Origin: Gillisella vitis
Lineage (GTDB): Bacteria; Pseudomonadota; Alphaproteobacteria; Rhizobiales; Rhizobiaceae
Direction of reading: 5' to 3'
Assembly (NCBI RefSeq): GCF_001541345.2
Contig: NZ_LMVL02000004.1
Coordinates: 186,001-250,000 of the forward strand
DNA length: 64,000 nt
The notes under the pieces are model-generated. The model was not told the origin of the DNA. It saw nothing but the letters and a program-made list of their open reading frames with translations, and did not search any database. The translations under genes and the position numbers were made by a program. This document shows positions 35,691 to 46,657 of this stretch, piece after piece; within the stretch, counting starts at the first letter, position 1, and each line of letters opens with the position of its first letter.

Positions 35691-36998
35691 ATGAAGACAT
35701 TCTCACTCCTGCGTATCCTGATCGTCCTCGTCGGCATGGCGGGCGCCTTTGCCACGCCGGCCATGGCGCTGGTCGAGATCAACATCAATAAGGGCAATGT
35801 CGAGCCGATGCCGATCGCCATTCCCGATTTCCTGTCGGCCAATGGCATCGGCGCGAAGATTTCGGCAGTGGTTGAGGCCGATCTCAAGCGCTCCGGCCTG
35901 TTCGCCCCGGTCAATCACGGCGCCTTCATCGACAAGCAGATCAATCCCGATCAGGCCCCCAACATGCAGAACTGGACGGTGCTGAACGCCCAGGCGTTGG
36001 TAGTCGGTCGCATCACCCAGGAAGGGGACGGCCGGTTGCGCGCCGAATTCCGCCTGTGGGATACCTATGCTGGCCAGCAGATGAGCGGCCAGCAATTCTA
36101 CACCCAGCCGGAAAACTGGCGGCGCGTCGCCCATATCATCGCCGACGCGATCTATGAGCGGATCACCGGCGAAAAGGGCTATTTCGATACCCGCATCGTC
36201 TTCGTGGCCGAAAGCGGCACCAAGACCGACCGCAAGCGCCAGCTCGCCATCATGGACCAGGACGGCGAAAATGTCCGGATGCTGACCAACACCGCCAACC
36301 TAGTGCTGACGCCGCGCTTTTCGCCGAACCGCCAGGAAGTCACCTATATGTCCTTCGAGGGCAACCAGCCGCGCGTTTACCTGCTGCAACTGGAAACCGG
36401 ACAGCGCGAAGTGGTTGGTAATTTCCCCGGCATGACCTTCTCGCCGCGCTTTTCGCCGGACGGTCAGCGGGTGATCATGAGCCTGCAACAGGACGCCAAC
36501 AGTAACATCTACACGATGGACCTGCGCTCGCGCACCACCACCCGGCTGACCAGCACGGCGGCCATCGATACCTCGCCGTCCTATGCGCCGGATGGACGCC
36601 GGATCGTGTTTGAGAGCGACCGTGGCGGACGCCAGCAGCTTTACGTGATGAATTCCGACGGCTCCGGCCAGACCCGCATTTCCTTCGGTGAAGGCTCCTA
36701 TTCCACCCCGGTCTGGTCGCCCCGCGGAGACTTGATCGCCTTTACCAAGCAATCGGGCGGAAAATTCTCGATCGGCGTGATGAAGCCGGACGGTTCGGGT
36801 GAGCGGCTTTTGACCACCGGCTTCCATAATGAAGGCCCGACCTGGGCACCGAATGGTCGCGTACTGATGTTCTTCCGCCAGGCAGCAGGCTCCGGCGGGC
36901 CGCAGCTCTACTCGATCGATCTGACAGGCTATAACGAGCAATTGGTCAAAACACCGAGCTTTGCGTCCGACCCGGCATGGTCGCCGCTTCTCGAATAG
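35691..36998 (+). CDS. tolB: Tol-Pal periplasmic beta-propeller TolB
   Basis: TolB is a periplasmic protein that binds Pal and TolA. The start at 35691 gives a signal peptide ([20 protein letters not shown], cleavage after AMA) and a 435-residue product. An N-terminal domain ([20 protein letters not shown]) is followed by a six-bladed propeller whose blades share the pattern [11 protein letters not shown] or [17 protein letters not shown]. The upstream in-frame reading starts inside tolA. Confidence 0.96.
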   Translation: MKTFSLLRILIVLVGMAGAFATPAMALVEININKGNVEPMPIAIPDFLSANGIGAKISAVVEADLKRSGLFAPVNHGAFIDKQINPDQAPNMQNWTVLNAQALVVGRITQEGDGRLRAEFRLWDTYAGQQMSGQQFYTQPENWRRVAHIIADAIYERITGEKGYFDTRIVFVAESGTKTDRKRQLAIMDQDGENVRMLTNTANLVLTPRFSPNRQEVTYMSFEGNQPRVYLLQLETGQREVVGNFPGMTFSPRFSPDGQRVIMSLQQDANSNIYTMDLRSRTTTRLTSTAAIDTSPSYAPDGRRIVFESDRGGRQQLYVMNSDGSGQTRISFGEGSYSTPVWSPRGDLIAFTKQSGGKFSIGVMKPDGSGERLLTTGFHNEGPTWAPNGRVLMFFRQAAGSGGPQLYSIDLTGYNEQLVKTPSFASDPAWSPLLE

Positions 36999-37005
36999 CA
37001 TGATC

Positions 37006-37035
37006 ATCGCCTTCCGGCTCACGCCGGAAGGCGAT
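37006..37035 (+). terminator. Hairpin after tolB
   Basis: ATCGCCTTCCGG pairs perfectly with CCGGAAGGCGAT over 12 bp across a 6-nt loop, 8 bp after the tolB stop. No T run follows, so it may stabilise the tol mRNA or act with Rho. Confidence 0.6.
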
Positions 37036-37229
37036 TGCATTTGATGACCGGTCGTGAATTAAGTAAAGATTAACCATGACCGTTTGCTTCTGGTTAACCA
37101 GGATTGATTAGAGTTCGGCAACCACGATTGACACCAGTGTCAATCGGCACTGCTCACACGGACCGCCCAACCGGCTGCCCACCATCACTGCACAATGACT
37201 GCCCCACACTACTTGCAAGGAGATCGGCC

Positions 37230-37763
37230 ATGAGCCGCACTGTAACCCCGGTAATGAGCCGCATGCAAAAGCTTGCCAGCAACCCCGCCATTCTCGCTCT
37301 CGCCATGACGCTGGCGCTGGCTGGCTGCGCTTCCAAGAAGAACATGCCCAATAGCGCGTCCGAGCTTGGCCTTGGCGGCGCAGGTGCTGCAACACCCGGC
37401 TCCACCCAGGACTTCACCGTCAATGTCGGCGACCGGATCTTCTTCGATACCGACTCAACGTCGATCCGCGCCGACGCCCAGCAGACGCTGGACCGCCAGG
37501 CTCAGTGGTTGCAGCGTTATTCGCAGTATCCGATCACCGTCGAAGGCCATGCTGATGAGCGCGGCACCCGCGAATACAACTTGGCTCTCGGTGCCCGTCG
37601 CGCCGCCTCCACCAAGGCCTATCTCGTGTCTCGCGGCATTCCGGCAAACCGCATCAAGACGATTTCCTACGGCAAGGAACGTCCGGTCGCCACTTGCGAC
37701 GATATTTCCTGCTGGTCGCAGAACCGTCGTGCTGTGACGGTTCTCGGTGGCGCAGGAATGTAA
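37230..37763 (+). CDS. pal: Peptidoglycan-associated lipoprotein Pal
   Basis: Pal anchors the outer membrane to peptidoglycan and to TolB. The start at 37230 follows AAGGAG by 6 bp. The 177-residue product has a lipoprotein signal (lipobox LAGC, about residue 30-33) and an OmpA-like domain with IFFDTDSTSI and VEGHADERGTREYNLALGAR, where Asp and Arg bind diaminopimelate. A strong terminator follows. Confidence 0.96.
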   Translation: MSRTVTPVMSRMQKLASNPAILALAMTLALAGCASKKNMPNSASELGLGGAGAATPGSTQDFTVNVGDRIFFDTDSTSIRADAQQTLDRQAQWLQRYSQYPITVEGHADERGTREYNLALGARRAASTKAYLVSRGIPANRIKTISYGKERPVATCDDISCWSQNRRAVTVLGGAGM

Positions 37764-37797
37764 TTCACGAAATCGTGCCTGCATTCATGACAGAAAC

Positions 37798-37826
37798 AGG
37801 GCGGTCTTCGGGCCGCCCTTTTGTTT
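37798..37826 (+). terminator. Intrinsic terminator of pal
   Basis: AGGGCGG and CCGCCCT form a 7-bp stem closed by TCTTCGGG and followed by TTTGTTTTC, about 35 bp after the pal stop. Confidence 0.85.
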
Positions 37827-37979
37827 TCTTCACACTTTGGCCGAACTCGGTTGCTTTTTGCAAAGAACAGAGAAAAGCTTTATTGGCAGACATCGCAGGC
37901 TTGACGGTCGATATTCGACAGCAAAGCCTGACGAGCGCACATCAATCGGGCGATAACAAACAAAACAGGAACCACATCG

Positions 37980-38987
37980 ATGAAGAGACTTGTCGTGGCC
38001 GGGATGGTGGGAATGACTGCAATTCTCGCCCCCCCAATCCTCGGAGTCCAAGCGGGCAGCAGTGCCTTGGCCTTTTCGCTGTTCGAACGTCAGAACACGC
38101 CACCAGCGCCAGTCAGCGACATGCCAGTGCAGCAGGTCCAGCAGCAGGGCAGTGACATCGTTCAAGTCCAGCAATTGCAGGATCAGATCCGCCAGTTGAA
38201 TGGCCGGATCGAGGACATGAGCTACCAGCTGCTTCAAATGCAGGAAACCATCCGCAAGGCGCAGGAAGACAACGAATTCCGATTCCAGGAGCTAGAAAAA
38301 AAAAGAAGTGACGCAGGCTCCCCCGGCCAGGCCAACCCGTCGGTAGCGGCACGCCAAGCGCCCGGCTCCGGTGGCGGTGACAGCGTCGGCCAGATCATCG
38401 GTGAAACTGCTGGCAGCCAGGCAGCAAACCCGGCTGGCGGCGGTCGCTCCGCTGCACCCGGTGAAATGACGCTGGGCTCAATCGAAATGGACAACAGCGG
38501 CAATCCGGTCGGCGCCAGCGTCAATGGTTCGGCAGGTTCCAACGCCAGCACCCTGCCGGGTACGGCACCTGCTGGCCAGAGCGGCACCAAAACCGCATCG
38601 CTCGGCGGCGAGCAGGATCTCTACCAGATTGCCTATAGCCATGTGCTATCAGGTGACTATAAGGCGGCGGAAGGCGAATTCCGCGATTTTATCAGCCGCT
38701 ATCCGAAAAGCGGCAAGGCCGCCGACGCCAATTTCTGGCTGGGCGAAGCGCAATATTCGCAGGCCCGCTACAAGGACTCGGCTGAGACCTTCCTCAAAGC
38801 CTATCAGGGCTATGGCAAATCGCCCAAGGCGCCGGAAATGCTGCTGAAACTCGGCATGTCACTGGCTGCTCTCGACAACAAGGACACCGCCTGCGCTACG
38901 TTGCGCGAGGTGAACAAGCGCTATCCAGACGCCTCCAAGGCCGTCCAGAACAAGGCCGCCAGCGAGCAGAAACGCCTGGCCTGCTGA
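37980..38987 (+). CDS. cpoB: Tol-Pal cell-division coordinator CpoB (YbgF)
   Basis: CpoB is a periplasmic partner of TolA that couples cell-wall synthesis with outer-membrane constriction. The 335-residue protein has a signal peptide, an N-terminal coiled coil (QQVQQQGSDIVQVQQLQDQI and following heptads, about 50-105), a low-complexity Gly/Ala/Ser linker and a C-terminal set of TPR repeats (DLYQIAYSHVLSGDYKAAEG, about 205 onward). Nine A in a row near 38298 (ELEKKRSDA) could cause slippage. It ends in TGATG with tilS. Confidence 0.92.
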   Translation: MKRLVVAGMVGMTAILAPPILGVQAGSSALAFSLFERQNTPPAPVSDMPVQQVQQQGSDIVQVQQLQDQIRQLNGRIEDMSYQLLQMQETIRKAQEDNEFRFQELEKKRSDAGSPGQANPSVAARQAPGSGGGDSVGQIIGETAGSQAANPAGGGRSAAPGEMTLGSIEMDNSGNPVGASVNGSAGSNASTLPGTAPAGQSGTKTASLGGEQDLYQIAYSHVLSGDYKAAEGEFRDFISRYPKSGKAADANFWLGEAQYSQARYKDSAETFLKAYQGYGKSPKAPEMLLKLGMSLAALDNKDTACATLREVNKRYPDASKAVQNKAASEQKRLAC

Positions 38988-40336
38988 TGCTGACCGCTAG
39001 CGCTTCGGAAACACAGCTTCCGGGCGACGACCTTCCGGGCGAAAGCATGCCAGCCCCTGTATCCGCTCTCTCTCCTGAAGCCGCCATTGCCGCTTTCCTC
39101 GACAGAATAAACCATCCGCTGCGTCTTCTGGTGGCGATTTCCGGCGGCAGCGATTCGACCGGCCTGCTGCTTGCGCTGCATGTACAGCTGCAGGCCATGC
39201 CTGCAAAACCCGTCACCCTTCACGCCGCCACCATCGATCACGGTCTTCGCGATGGCTCTGCCGCAGAAGCCGAAACGGTTGCAGCGCTTTGCGCAAGGCT
39301 CGGCATCCCCCATGTGATCCGCCGTTGGGCAGGCGACAAACCGAAAACTGGGATTTCCGCCGCCGCCCGGTCCGCCCGCTACCAGCTGCTGGCCGGGATT
39401 GCCAAGGAGATCGGCGCTGCTGCCATTCTGACCGGCCACACCGCCGACGATCAGATCGAGACCATCGCCATGCGTGAGAAGCGCAGCCGAAACCCTGCGG
39501 CGACCGGCCTTGCGGGCATGGCCTGCTCCGTCCTGTTTGAAAATTCCATCTGGATCACCCGGCCGCTCCTGCGCGCGCGGCGCCAGGCCATCCGTGCATT
39601 CTTGCAGGCCAAAGGGCTTGGCTGGGTCGATGATCCCAGCAATGACAACCCCGCTTACGAGCGCGCCCGTATTCGAGCGCGGCTCTCCGCAAGCCCGCAG
39701 ATCGGAATTCCGCAAAACCAGCGTCTGTTTCTATCGCAACAGGCCGCCACGCTGCTCTCCACCCATGCCACCATGGTCCTGCCAGGGCTTGTTAATCTCG
39801 ATAACGCCCTGTTCGAGGCGCCCAGGGCAATCCTTTTCCATGCTTTGCAGGCACTGATTGCAACCGTTGGAGGACAACCGCATGGACCGGGGCAGGACGC
39901 GCTTGTGCGGCTTATCGCCCTTTGCGAACAGCCGCCTGGCGCCAGACTGACACTGGGCCGCTGCCTTGCACATCGTCATCGCAATGGCATCTATCTGGTA
40001 CGTGAGGGGCGCAATCTGCCGCATGACCGTGTGAAACCCGGCGAAACCGTGCTGTGGGACGGCCGCTGGCACATCAGCAATATCGGCAGGGCGGAAAGCC
40101 CGGTGCAGCCGGGCGGAACCGAAACAGATCAGACGTTCCCCACCCTGCCCGCCTCGCCCCTGCCCGTTCCACTGGCGGCGCTGGCCCGCCAATCTCTCCC
40201 CGGGATCGGTCCAAACTTGCTAGCCGTGCCTGTGATTGCCCCCTACCAGGGGTTTCTCCCGGGGTTCGACTGGCCACTCGCCGTGGCTTTAGCGGGTCTT
40301 TTCGACGCACCAGGCTTTTTATCACCCTGTTTTTAA
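38987..40336 (+). CDS. tilS: tRNA(Ile)-lysidine synthase TilS
   Basis: TilS attaches lysine to C34 of the CAU-anticodon tRNA-Ile, turning it into an AUA reader. The 449-residue protein has the PP-loop motif AISGGSDSTGLLL at about residues 47-59 and the following LTGHTADDQIETIAM. The start shares a base with the cpoB stop. The N-terminal extension of about 40 residues before the PP-loop looks long and may be non-conserved, so a later start remains possible. The C-terminal domain is weakly conserved, as in the family. Confidence 0.92.
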   Translation: MLTASASETQLPGDDLPGESMPAPVSALSPEAAIAAFLDRINHPLRLLVAISGGSDSTGLLLALHVQLQAMPAKPVTLHAATIDHGLRDGSAAEAETVAALCARLGIPHVIRRWAGDKPKTGISAAARSARYQLLAGIAKEIGAAAILTGHTADDQIETIAMREKRSRNPAATGLAGMACSVLFENSIWITRPLLRARRQAIRAFLQAKGLGWVDDPSNDNPAYERARIRARLSASPQIGIPQNQRLFLSQQAATLLSTHATMVLPGLVNLDNALFEAPRAILFHALQALIATVGGQPHGPGQDALVRLIALCEQPPGARLTLGRCLAHRHRNGIYLVREGRNLPHDRVKPGETVLWDGRWHISNIGRAESPVQPGGTETDQTFPTLPASPLPVPLAALARQSLPGIGPNLLAVPVIAPYQGFLPGFDWPLAVALAGLFDAPGFLSPCF

Positions 40337-40459
40337 ATCTTATTGACGGAAAACGAAGTCGGGGCCGCGCTTTGCCTTGGCAAGGCGCTTCAGGAAACCT
40401 ATGTTACTGTCCGACGATACGGCGTTTTCATGCGCCGAACATTTTTTCTGGGGAGTTCG

Positions 40460-42400
40460 ATGAACCCAAATTTTAGAAATCTCGCGCTGTGGGCGATCAT
40501 AGCTTTGCTATTGGTCGCGCTGTTCAGCATGTTCCAGACGTCTCCGTCGCAAACAAGTTCCCGCGAGATTCCCTATTCGCAATTCTTGCGTGAAGTTGAT
40601 TCGGGCCGCGTTCGCGACGTCACCGTCACCGGCAACCGCATCATCGGCAGCTATGGCGAAAATGGTGCCGCCTTCCAGACCTATGCCCCGGTCGTGGATG
40701 ACAATCTGCTTGAAAAACTGCAAACCAAGAATGTGATGATCGTTGCTCGTCCCGAGTCCGACGGGTCTTCCGGCTTCCTCAGCTATCTCGGCACGCTGCT
40801 GCCCATGCTGCTCATTCTGGGCGTCTGGCTGTTTTTCATGCGTCAGATGCAGGGCGGTTCGCGCGGCGCGATGGGCTTTGGCAAGTCCAAGGCCAAGCTT
40901 TTGACCGAAGCGCATGGCCGCGTCACCTTTGAAGACGTGGCTGGCGTGGACGAGGCCAAGCAGGATCTCGAGGAAATCGTAGAGTTCCTGCGCGATCCGC
41001 AAAAATTCCAGCGTCTGGGCGGCAAAATTCCACGCGGCGTGCTGCTGGTCGGCCCTCCCGGCACCGGTAAAACCCTGCTGGCCCGGTCGGTCGCAGGCGA
41101 GGCCAATGTGCCGTTCTTCACCATCTCTGGTTCCGACTTTGTGGAAATGTTCGTGGGCGTTGGCGCAAGCCGCGTGCGTGATATGTTTGAACAGGCCAAG
41201 AAGAATGCACCTTGCATCATCTTCATCGACGAAATCGACGCCGTCGGTCGCCATCGTGGTGCTGGTCTCGGCGGTGGTAATGACGAGCGCGAACAGACGC
41301 TGAACCAGCTTCTGGTCGAAATGGACGGCTTCGAGGCCAATGAAGGTATCATCCTGATTGCTGCCACCAACCGTCCGGACGTTCTCGATCCAGCCCTGCT
41401 GCGTCCAGGCCGTTTTGACCGCCAAGTCGTGGTGCCAAACCCCGATATCATTGGCCGTGAGCGCATTCTCAAGGTCCATGCCCGCAACGTGCCGCTGGCT
41501 CCCAATGTCGATCTTAAGGTTCTGGCCCGTGGCACACCCGGCTTCTCCGGTGCGGACCTGATGAACCTCGTCAACGAAGCCGCTCTGATGGCAGCCCGTC
41601 GCAACAAGCGCGTCGTCACCATGGCAGAATTCGAAGACGCCAAGGATAAGATCATGATGGGCGCGGAACGCCGTTCCTCCGCCATGACCGAAGCCGAAAA
41701 GAAGCTGACCGCCTATCACGAGGCTGGCCATGCCATAACAGCGCTGAACGTGCCGGTCGCCGACCCGCTGCATAAGGCAACCATCATCCCGCGTGGTCGC
41801 GCCCTTGGCATGGTCATGCAATTGCCGGAAGGCGACCGCTACTCCATGAGCTACAAGTGGATGGTGTCGCGTCTGGTGATCATGATGGGTGGCCGTGTTG
41901 CCGAAGAAATCACCTTCGGTAAGGAAAACATCACCTCTGGCGCGTCGTCAGACATCGAGCAGGCCACCAAGCTTGCACGTGCCATGGTGACCCAATGGGG
42001 CTTTTCCGATATTCTCGGTCAGGTTGCTTATGGTGAAAATCAGCAGGAAGTGTTCCTTGGCCATTCTGTCTCGCAGAGCAAGAATGTCTCGGAATCAACC
42101 GCGCAGAAGATCGACACCGAAGTGCGCCGCCTGATTGACGAAGCCTATACCGAGGCTCGCCGGATCATCACCGAGAAGCATGATGCGTTCGTTATTCTGG
42201 CCGAAGGTCTGCTGGAATACGAAACCCTGTCGGGCGAGGAAATCAAGGCGCTGATCCGGGGCGAAAAGCCAACCCGCGACAGTGGCGAAGATGGCCCAAC
42301 CCGCAGCTCTGCGGTTCCCTCCACCGGTAAGAAGGACGCGCCCAAGCCCGATGGTAAGGGTGGCGAACCGGAAGCCGGGCTGGAACCCCAGGCGCATTGA
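40460..42400 (+). CDS. ftsH: ATP-dependent membrane metalloprotease FtsH
   Basis: FtsH degrades misassembled membrane proteins and short-lived regulators. The start at 40460 is chosen for its standard N-terminus [22 protein letters not shown]. The 646-residue protein has two membrane helices (about 10-28 and 105-125), an AAA domain with Walker [12 protein letters not shown], Walker [34 protein letters not shown], and a zinc site HEAGH. The C-terminus is acidic and Pro-rich. A strong terminator follows. An upstream reading to 40343 has no conserved sequence. Confidence 0.97.
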   Translation: MNPNFRNLALWAIIALLLVALFSMFQTSPSQTSSREIPYSQFLREVDSGRVRDVTVTGNRIIGSYGENGAAFQTYAPVVDDNLLEKLQTKNVMIVARPESDGSSGFLSYLGTLLPMLLILGVWLFFMRQMQGGSRGAMGFGKSKAKLLTEAHGRVTFEDVAGVDEAKQDLEEIVEFLRDPQKFQRLGGKIPRGVLLVGPPGTGKTLLARSVAGEANVPFFTISGSDFVEMFVGVGASRVRDMFEQAKKNAPCIIFIDEIDAVGRHRGAGLGGGNDEREQTLNQLLVEMDGFEANEGIILIAATNRPDVLDPALLRPGRFDRQVVVPNPDIIGRERILKVHARNVPLAPNVDLKVLARGTPGFSGADLMNLVNEAALMAARRNKRVVTMAEFEDAKDKIMMGAERRSSAMTEAEKKLTAYHEAGHAITALNVPVADPLHKATIIPRGRALGMVMQLPEGDRYSMSYKWMVSRLVIMMGGRVAEEITFGKENITSGASSDIEQATKLARAMVTQWGFSDILGQVAYGENQQEVFLGHSVSQSKNVSESTAQKIDTEVRRLIDEAYTEARRIITEKHDAFVILAEGLLEYETLSGEEIKALIRGEKPTRDSGEDGPTRSSAVPSTGKKDAPKPDGKGGEPEAGLEPQAH

Positions 42401-42445
42401 GCCGCCAAGTCCCGTAAAAAGACCTTGATATTGGTCGCAGAACGA

Positions 42446-42475
42446 AAAGCCGCCCTTTGAACGGGCGGTTTTTTT
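42446..42475 (+). terminator. Intrinsic terminator of ftsH
   Basis: CCGCCC and GGGCGG form a 6-bp stem over a 7-nt loop, preceded by AAAAG and followed by seven T. Confidence 0.88.
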
Positions 42476-42669
42476 ATGTGGTAACGGGTTATAATCAATG
42501 TTGACGGTAATTTAAGTGAATGCGCCGTTAAAACATGCGATGAGCGATGAAAGAACGGCGGAAGGCCTGCGCATATAGGCATTGCCGGTAGATGCGATGC
42601 GTAAAAACAAAGAAAAGAGCATTTCGCGAGCTAAAGATGGCGAAAAAGCTTTGGACCTCAGGAGACATC

Positions 42670-44022
42670 ATGACACGACGTTATTTCGGAACCGATGGTA
42701 TTCGCGGACAGTCGAATGTCTTTCCCATGACGCCGGATCTCGCCATGAAGGTCGGCATTGCCGTCGGTACTATCCTCCGGCGCGGCCAGCATCGTCACCG
42801 GGTGGTGATTGGCAAGGATACCCGCCTCTCCGGTTATATGCTGGAAACGGCGCTGGTGGCCGGCTTTACCGCCGCGGGCCTGGATGTCTTTCTGCTCGGC
42901 CCGATCCCGACGCCGGCTGTGGCCATGCTGACCCGCTCACTGCGCGCCGATATTGGCGTCATGGTCTCGGCCTCGCATAATCCATTCGCCGATAACGGCA
43001 TCAAACTGTTCGGCCCCGATGGTTACAAGCTGTCCGATGAGCTGGAAGCTGAAATCGAAGCCTTGCTGAACCAGGAAGCGCCCCTCCCCTTGGCGAGAGC
43101 CGAGGATATCGGCCGGGCCAAGCGCGTCGATGGCGACATCTACCGCTATATCGAATTCGTCAAACGCACATTGCCGCGCGATGTCACCTTGAGCGGACTG
43201 CGGATTGCCATCGATTGCGCCAACGGCGCTGCCTATAAGGTTGCGCCCACGGCGCTTTGGGAATTGGGTGCCGAGGTGGTGACCATCGGTAACGAACCGA
43301 ATGGTCTCAATATCAATCTCGAATGCGGCTCCACCCATACGGCCGCGTTGCAAAAGAAAGTCCATGAGGTGCGCGCCGATATCGGCATCGCGCTTGATGG
43401 CGATGCCGATCGGGTGATCATCATCGATGAAACCGGCGCCATCGTTGATGGCGACCAGTTGATGGCGGTGATTGCCGAAAGCTGGGCCAATGACCAGACC
43501 CTGAAAGGCGGCGGCATTGTCGCCACCGTGATGTCCAATCTCGGCCTCGAACGCTTTCTGGGCGGCAAGGGCCTGACACTGGCCCGCACCAAGGTTGGCG
43601 ACCGCCATGTGGTCGAACATATGCGCCAGCACCATTACAATATTGGCGGCGAGCAATCGGGTCATATCGTGCTGTCGGATTTCGGCACGACTGGCGACGG
43701 CCTGGTTGCCGCCCTGCAAATCCTGGCGGCGGTGAAGCGCACCGGCAAAACGGTCAGCCAGATTTGCCATCGCTTCGATCCCGTGCCGCAGTTGCTGCGC
43801 AATGTCCGCATTTCCGGCGGCAAGCCGCTGGAAGACAGTTTCGTGCGGCAGGCCATTGCCGATGCCGAAAGCGAACTGGCCCGCAATGGCCGTCTGGTGA
43901 TCCGCCCCTCCGGCACCGAACCGCTGATCCGTGTCATGGCCGAAGGCGACGACCGCAGCCAGATCGAGCGCATCGTCAACGACCTCATCGGCGTGATCGC
44001 CAACAGCCGCGAAGCAGCTTAA
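42670..44022 (+). CDS. glmM: Phosphoglucosamine mutase
   Basis: GlmM converts glucosamine-6-phosphate to glucosamine-1-phosphate for UDP-GlcNAc, needed for peptidoglycan and lipid A. The 450-residue protein starts [14 protein letters not shown]. The phosphoserine loop is [19 protein letters not shown] (about 98-116), the metal loop is [14 protein letters not shown], the sugar loop is GGEQSGH and the phosphate loop is [11 protein letters not shown]. The upstream reading to 42592 is not conserved. Confidence 0.97.
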   Translation: MTRRYFGTDGIRGQSNVFPMTPDLAMKVGIAVGTILRRGQHRHRVVIGKDTRLSGYMLETALVAGFTAAGLDVFLLGPIPTPAVAMLTRSLRADIGVMVSASHNPFADNGIKLFGPDGYKLSDELEAEIEALLNQEAPLPLARAEDIGRAKRVDGDIYRYIEFVKRTLPRDVTLSGLRIAIDCANGAAYKVAPTALWELGAEVVTIGNEPNGLNINLECGSTHTAALQKKVHEVRADIGIALDGDADRVIIIDETGAIVDGDQLMAVIAESWANDQTLKGGGIVATVMSNLGLERFLGGKGLTLARTKVGDRHVVEHMRQHHYNIGGEQSGHIVLSDFGTTGDGLVAALQILAAVKRTGKTVSQICHRFDPVPQLLRNVRISGGKPLEDSFVRQAIADAESELARNGRLVIRPSGTEPLIRVMAEGDDRSQIERIVNDLIGVIANSREAA

Positions 44023-44040
44023 ACCTCACCTTTACAACTG

Positions 44041-44073
44041 AAAAAGCCCGGCTAATCACAGCCGGGCTTTTTG
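44041..44073 (+). terminator. Intrinsic terminator of glmM
   Basis: AGCCCGGCT and AGCCGGGCT form a 9-bp stem over a 6-nt loop, followed by TTTTTG. It lies about 20 bp after glmM, and A's on its other side let it serve the convergent yebC as well. Confidence 0.88.
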
Positions 44074-44118
44074 TACTGAATTCTTTTCTACGCTTTCAAT
44101 AGCGCGTCATGGATCGCA

Positions 44119-44865
44119 TCAAGCCGAAAGCCTTGCCATCACCTCTTCCGAAACCTCGAAATTCGAATAGACGTTCTGCACGTCATCATCGTCTTCCAGC
44201 GTCTCAATCAGCTTCATCAGCGACTGCGCCTTGTCCTCATCGACAGGCACGGTGTTTTGCGGCTTCCAGACGGCCTTGACGGATTCCGCTTCGCCAAGCG
44301 TCGCTTCCAGCGCCTTGGAGACTTCGTTCATATCCTCAAAACCGCAGATGATCGTGTGGCCGTCTTCGTCGCTGATCACGTCTTCCGCACCAGCTTCGAT
44401 GGCCGCTTCCATGATAGCATCGGCATCGCCAACGCTGGCCTTGTAAACGATTTCGCCAACCTTATCGAAGGAGAAGGAAACCGAGCCGGTTTCGCCCAGC
44501 GCCCCACCGGCCTTGGAAAAGGTCGAGCGGACATTGGACGCCGTACGGTTGCGGTTATCCGTCAGAGCTTCGACGATGACGGCGACGCCGCCGGGGCCGT
44601 AGCCTTCGTAGCGCACTTCGTCATAGTTCTCGCCGTCGGCGCCCGACGCCTTCTTGATGGCGCGCTCGATATTGTCCTTCGGCATCGATTGCGCCTTGGC
44701 ATTCTGGATGGCCAGACGCAGGCGGGCATTCATGGTCGGATCGGGCAAGCCGGCCTTGGCCGCCACCGTAATTTCACGGGCAAGCTTGGAGAACATTTTC
44801 GATCGCACGGAATCCTGCTTGCCCTTGCGATGCATGATGTTTTTAAACTGTGAATGGCCGGCCAT
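44119..44865 (-). CDS. yebC: YebC/PmpR-family (TACO1-like) regulatory protein
   Basis: The 248-residue protein has the YebC start [18 protein letters not shown] and the conserved [10 protein letters not shown] and [19 protein letters not shown] segments. YebC proteins act as translation or transcription factors; recent work on the family supports a role in resolving stalled ribosomes, but this particular protein is not studied. It starts at 44865 and converges with glmM. The longer reading to 45231 is not conserved. Confidence 0.95.
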   Translation of the reverse strand: MAGHSQFKNIMHRKGKQDSVRSKMFSKLAREITVAAKAGLPDPTMNARLRLAIQNAKAQSMPKDNIERAIKKASGADGENYDEVRYEGYGPGGVAVIVEALTDNRNRTASNVRSTFSKAGGALGETGSVSFSFDKVGEIVYKASVGDADAIMEAAIEAGAEDVISDEDGHTIICGFEDMNEVSKALEATLGEAESVKAVWKPQNTVPVDEDKAQSLMKLIETLEDDDDVQNVYSNFEVSEEVMARLSA

Positions 44866-45126
44866 GGCACTCCTGCGACATCTGATTTGTGGCATCCTGC
44901 GGTATCGGTCGTAATCCGTCAGGCGCGCTTTAACGCTCTCTCTGCTGCATGATCTGGAACCGGATTGGGCTCGCATGCCCATGCAGCCGCGAATTGGCGC
45001 CCTTATAAGGCCCTGTTGCTTGCCATTCAAGGGGGCGAAGGTGCGAAGAGCCCTTCTGCCCTGGAACAATAAGGCTTTCCTTCCGTTGCCCTGCTGAAGA
45101 ACACCAGCAAGAAGAGAGGAAAGCCA

Positions 45127-45630
45127 ATGGTCAATCTCACGGAAGCCCGCGAAGAGCCCGCCCGCCAGCTTTGGGAGGAAATCGAAGCCATTCACGCCGG
45201 CATGCTCGGTCTGGAAGGCTCCACCCTGCATATGCAGCCGATGGCGCCTTACGGCGACCCGAAAACCAATACGATCTGGTTTTTCACCCGGACCGATTCA
45301 GATTTTGTCCAGAATATCCGCCCCGGCAGCCGGGCGCATTTCTGCGTGGTCGGCAAAAACCACGATTACCACGCCAGCCTGTCCGGCGTTATCGATGTGC
45401 GCCGCGATCCGAGTAAGATCGATGAATATTGGAGCTCGGTGGTCGAGGCCTGGTATCACAACGGCAAGAAAGACCCTGATCTCACCATGCTCGCCCTGCA
45501 TATCGACGATGCCGAAGTCTGGGCCTCTACCGGTAATCCACTGAAATTCGGCTGGGAAATCGCCAAGGCCAACATTGACGGCGAAAAACTACCGGATGTG
45601 GGACAGCACCACCATCTGACGTTTGCCTAA
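45127..45630 (+). CDS. Pyridoxamine 5'-phosphate oxidase-related protein
   Basis: The 167-residue protein has the split-barrel FMN-binding fold of the general stress protein 26 group. [20 protein letters not shown] and [13 protein letters not shown] are typical, as is the final [20 protein letters not shown]. The AGAGGA before the ATG at 45127 supports the start. Homologues bind flavin and are induced by stress; the reaction is not known. It ends at a hairpin that lies inside the 3' end of the next, convergent gene. Confidence 0.88.
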   Translation: MVNLTEAREEPARQLWEEIEAIHAGMLGLEGSTLHMQPMAPYGDPKTNTIWFFTRTDSDFVQNIRPGSRAHFCVVGKNHDYHASLSGVIDVRRDPSKIDEYWSSVVEAWYHNGKKDPDLTMLALHIDDAEVWASTGNPLKFGWEIAKANIDGEKLPDVGQHHHLTFA

Positions 45631-45647
45631 CGGATTTTATTTGCCGT

Positions 45648-46520
45648 TTAGAAGCCGCTGAGCACCAGGATCAGCGGCTTTTTTGGCAGGCTGCGCATGG
45701 ACACTGTCACAGCATTGGTTTCGGCAATCCTGACATCAAAACCTGGACCAAACAGCCCGACAAAGTCATTGACGATAGGCCCACGCCGGTGCATGGGCAG
45801 GATTAATGCCGAGCGCAGCCGCTTCACCATCCGGCTCATGCTGTCGCTGCCCAGCGTCAAACCGCCATCGACAGGCACCATCACCACATCTAGCCGGCCA
45901 ATGGCGGCGAACTGTTTGTCCGTCAATTCATGATGCAGATGGCCGAGATGGCCAATGCACAACCCGGCGACCTCGAAAATGAAGATCGAATTGCCATTCG
46001 GCTCGAAATCACCGCCCCAGCTGCGGATATCGGTGGGAACGTTGCGGATATAGGCATCGCCCACCACAAGGTTGTGGTGAACCGGCTCGCCCGGCTTCGC
46101 GTCGTTCCAGCCATGCAGGACATGGGCGATACTGGGGTTGGGCGTCAGCGTATAATGGCTGGAATGGGCCTTGTTCATCGTCACCACATCCGGTGTCCGC
46201 GCGGAGCGTAGGTAACCGCTGTAGTCGGTGTCGATCGTCAGGCCCTGCGGCGTTTCGATCTCGAAGGTGGAATGTCCGAGAAAGGTGATGGTGACGTTTT
46301 CCGCCAGGGCCGCAAGGCGCAGTGGCTCTTTATCTGTGCCAGCGCTGGCATATTCAACGGGATAAAACCGAGCACCGGGAAGCTGGTTGGCCACCAATTG
46401 GCATTGGCTGACAGGGGGACGGCTGACGGGAGGGCGGGCGGCAGAGCTTTTATCCTGCGCCAGGGCAAAGCCCGGAAGAAGGCTGAGAATACCGAAAATC
46501 ACCAGCATTCGCGTCATCAT
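45648..46520 (-). CDS. Exported MBL-fold metallohydrolase (UlaG-like)
   Basis: The 290-residue protein has a signal peptide (MLVIFGILSLLPGFALAQ). The fold is beta-lactamase-like but close to the UlaG/L-ascorbate-lactonase branch: TFLGHSTFEIETPQGLTIDTD, then SSHYTL in place of the usual HxHxDH, and later HLGHLHHELT and LPMHRRGPI. The altered first motif (SSHYT) suggests a changed metal site, as in many UlaG relatives. Substrate unknown. It lies alone between convergent and divergent neighbours. Confidence 0.85.
   Translation of the reverse strand: MMTRMLVIFGILSLLPGFALAQDKSSAARPPVSRPPVSQCQLVANQLPGARFYPVEYASAGTDKEPLRLAALAENVTITFLGHSTFEIETPQGLTIDTDYSGYLRSARTPDVVTMNKAHSSHYTLTPNPSIAHVLHGWNDAKPGEPVHHNLVVGDAYIRNVPTDIRSWGGDFEPNGNSIFIFEVAGLCIGHLGHLHHELTDKQFAAIGRLDVVMVPVDGGLTLGSDSMSRMVKRLRSALILPMHRRGPIVNDFVGLFGPGFDVRIAETNAVTVSMRSLPKKPLILVLSGF
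45652..45684 (+). terminator. Terminator inside the end of the convergent MBL gene
   Basis: AAGCCGCTGA and TCAGCGGCTT form a perfect 10-bp stem over a 9-nt loop and are followed by TTTT, about 20 bp after the stop of the flavin protein gene. The same bases encode the last residues (PLILVLSGF) of the MBL gene on the minus strand. Confidence 0.8.
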
Positions 46521-46657
46521 GCCCGCCTCAGCTCCTGCCAGCGTTGCATATGCACACCAAAGTAGCCGAAGAATGCGCCGTATAAAAGCGCCGCATGGAA
46601 TTTATGCTGAAATGTGACCGGCCCCATGCGATCCGGCATCGGGGTCGGTCTTAGCCG

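Noticed and set aside
38290..38312. Nine A in cpoB as a programmed frameshift
   Set aside because: The gene reads through in frame to a normal TPR domain, so only accidental slippage is plausible.
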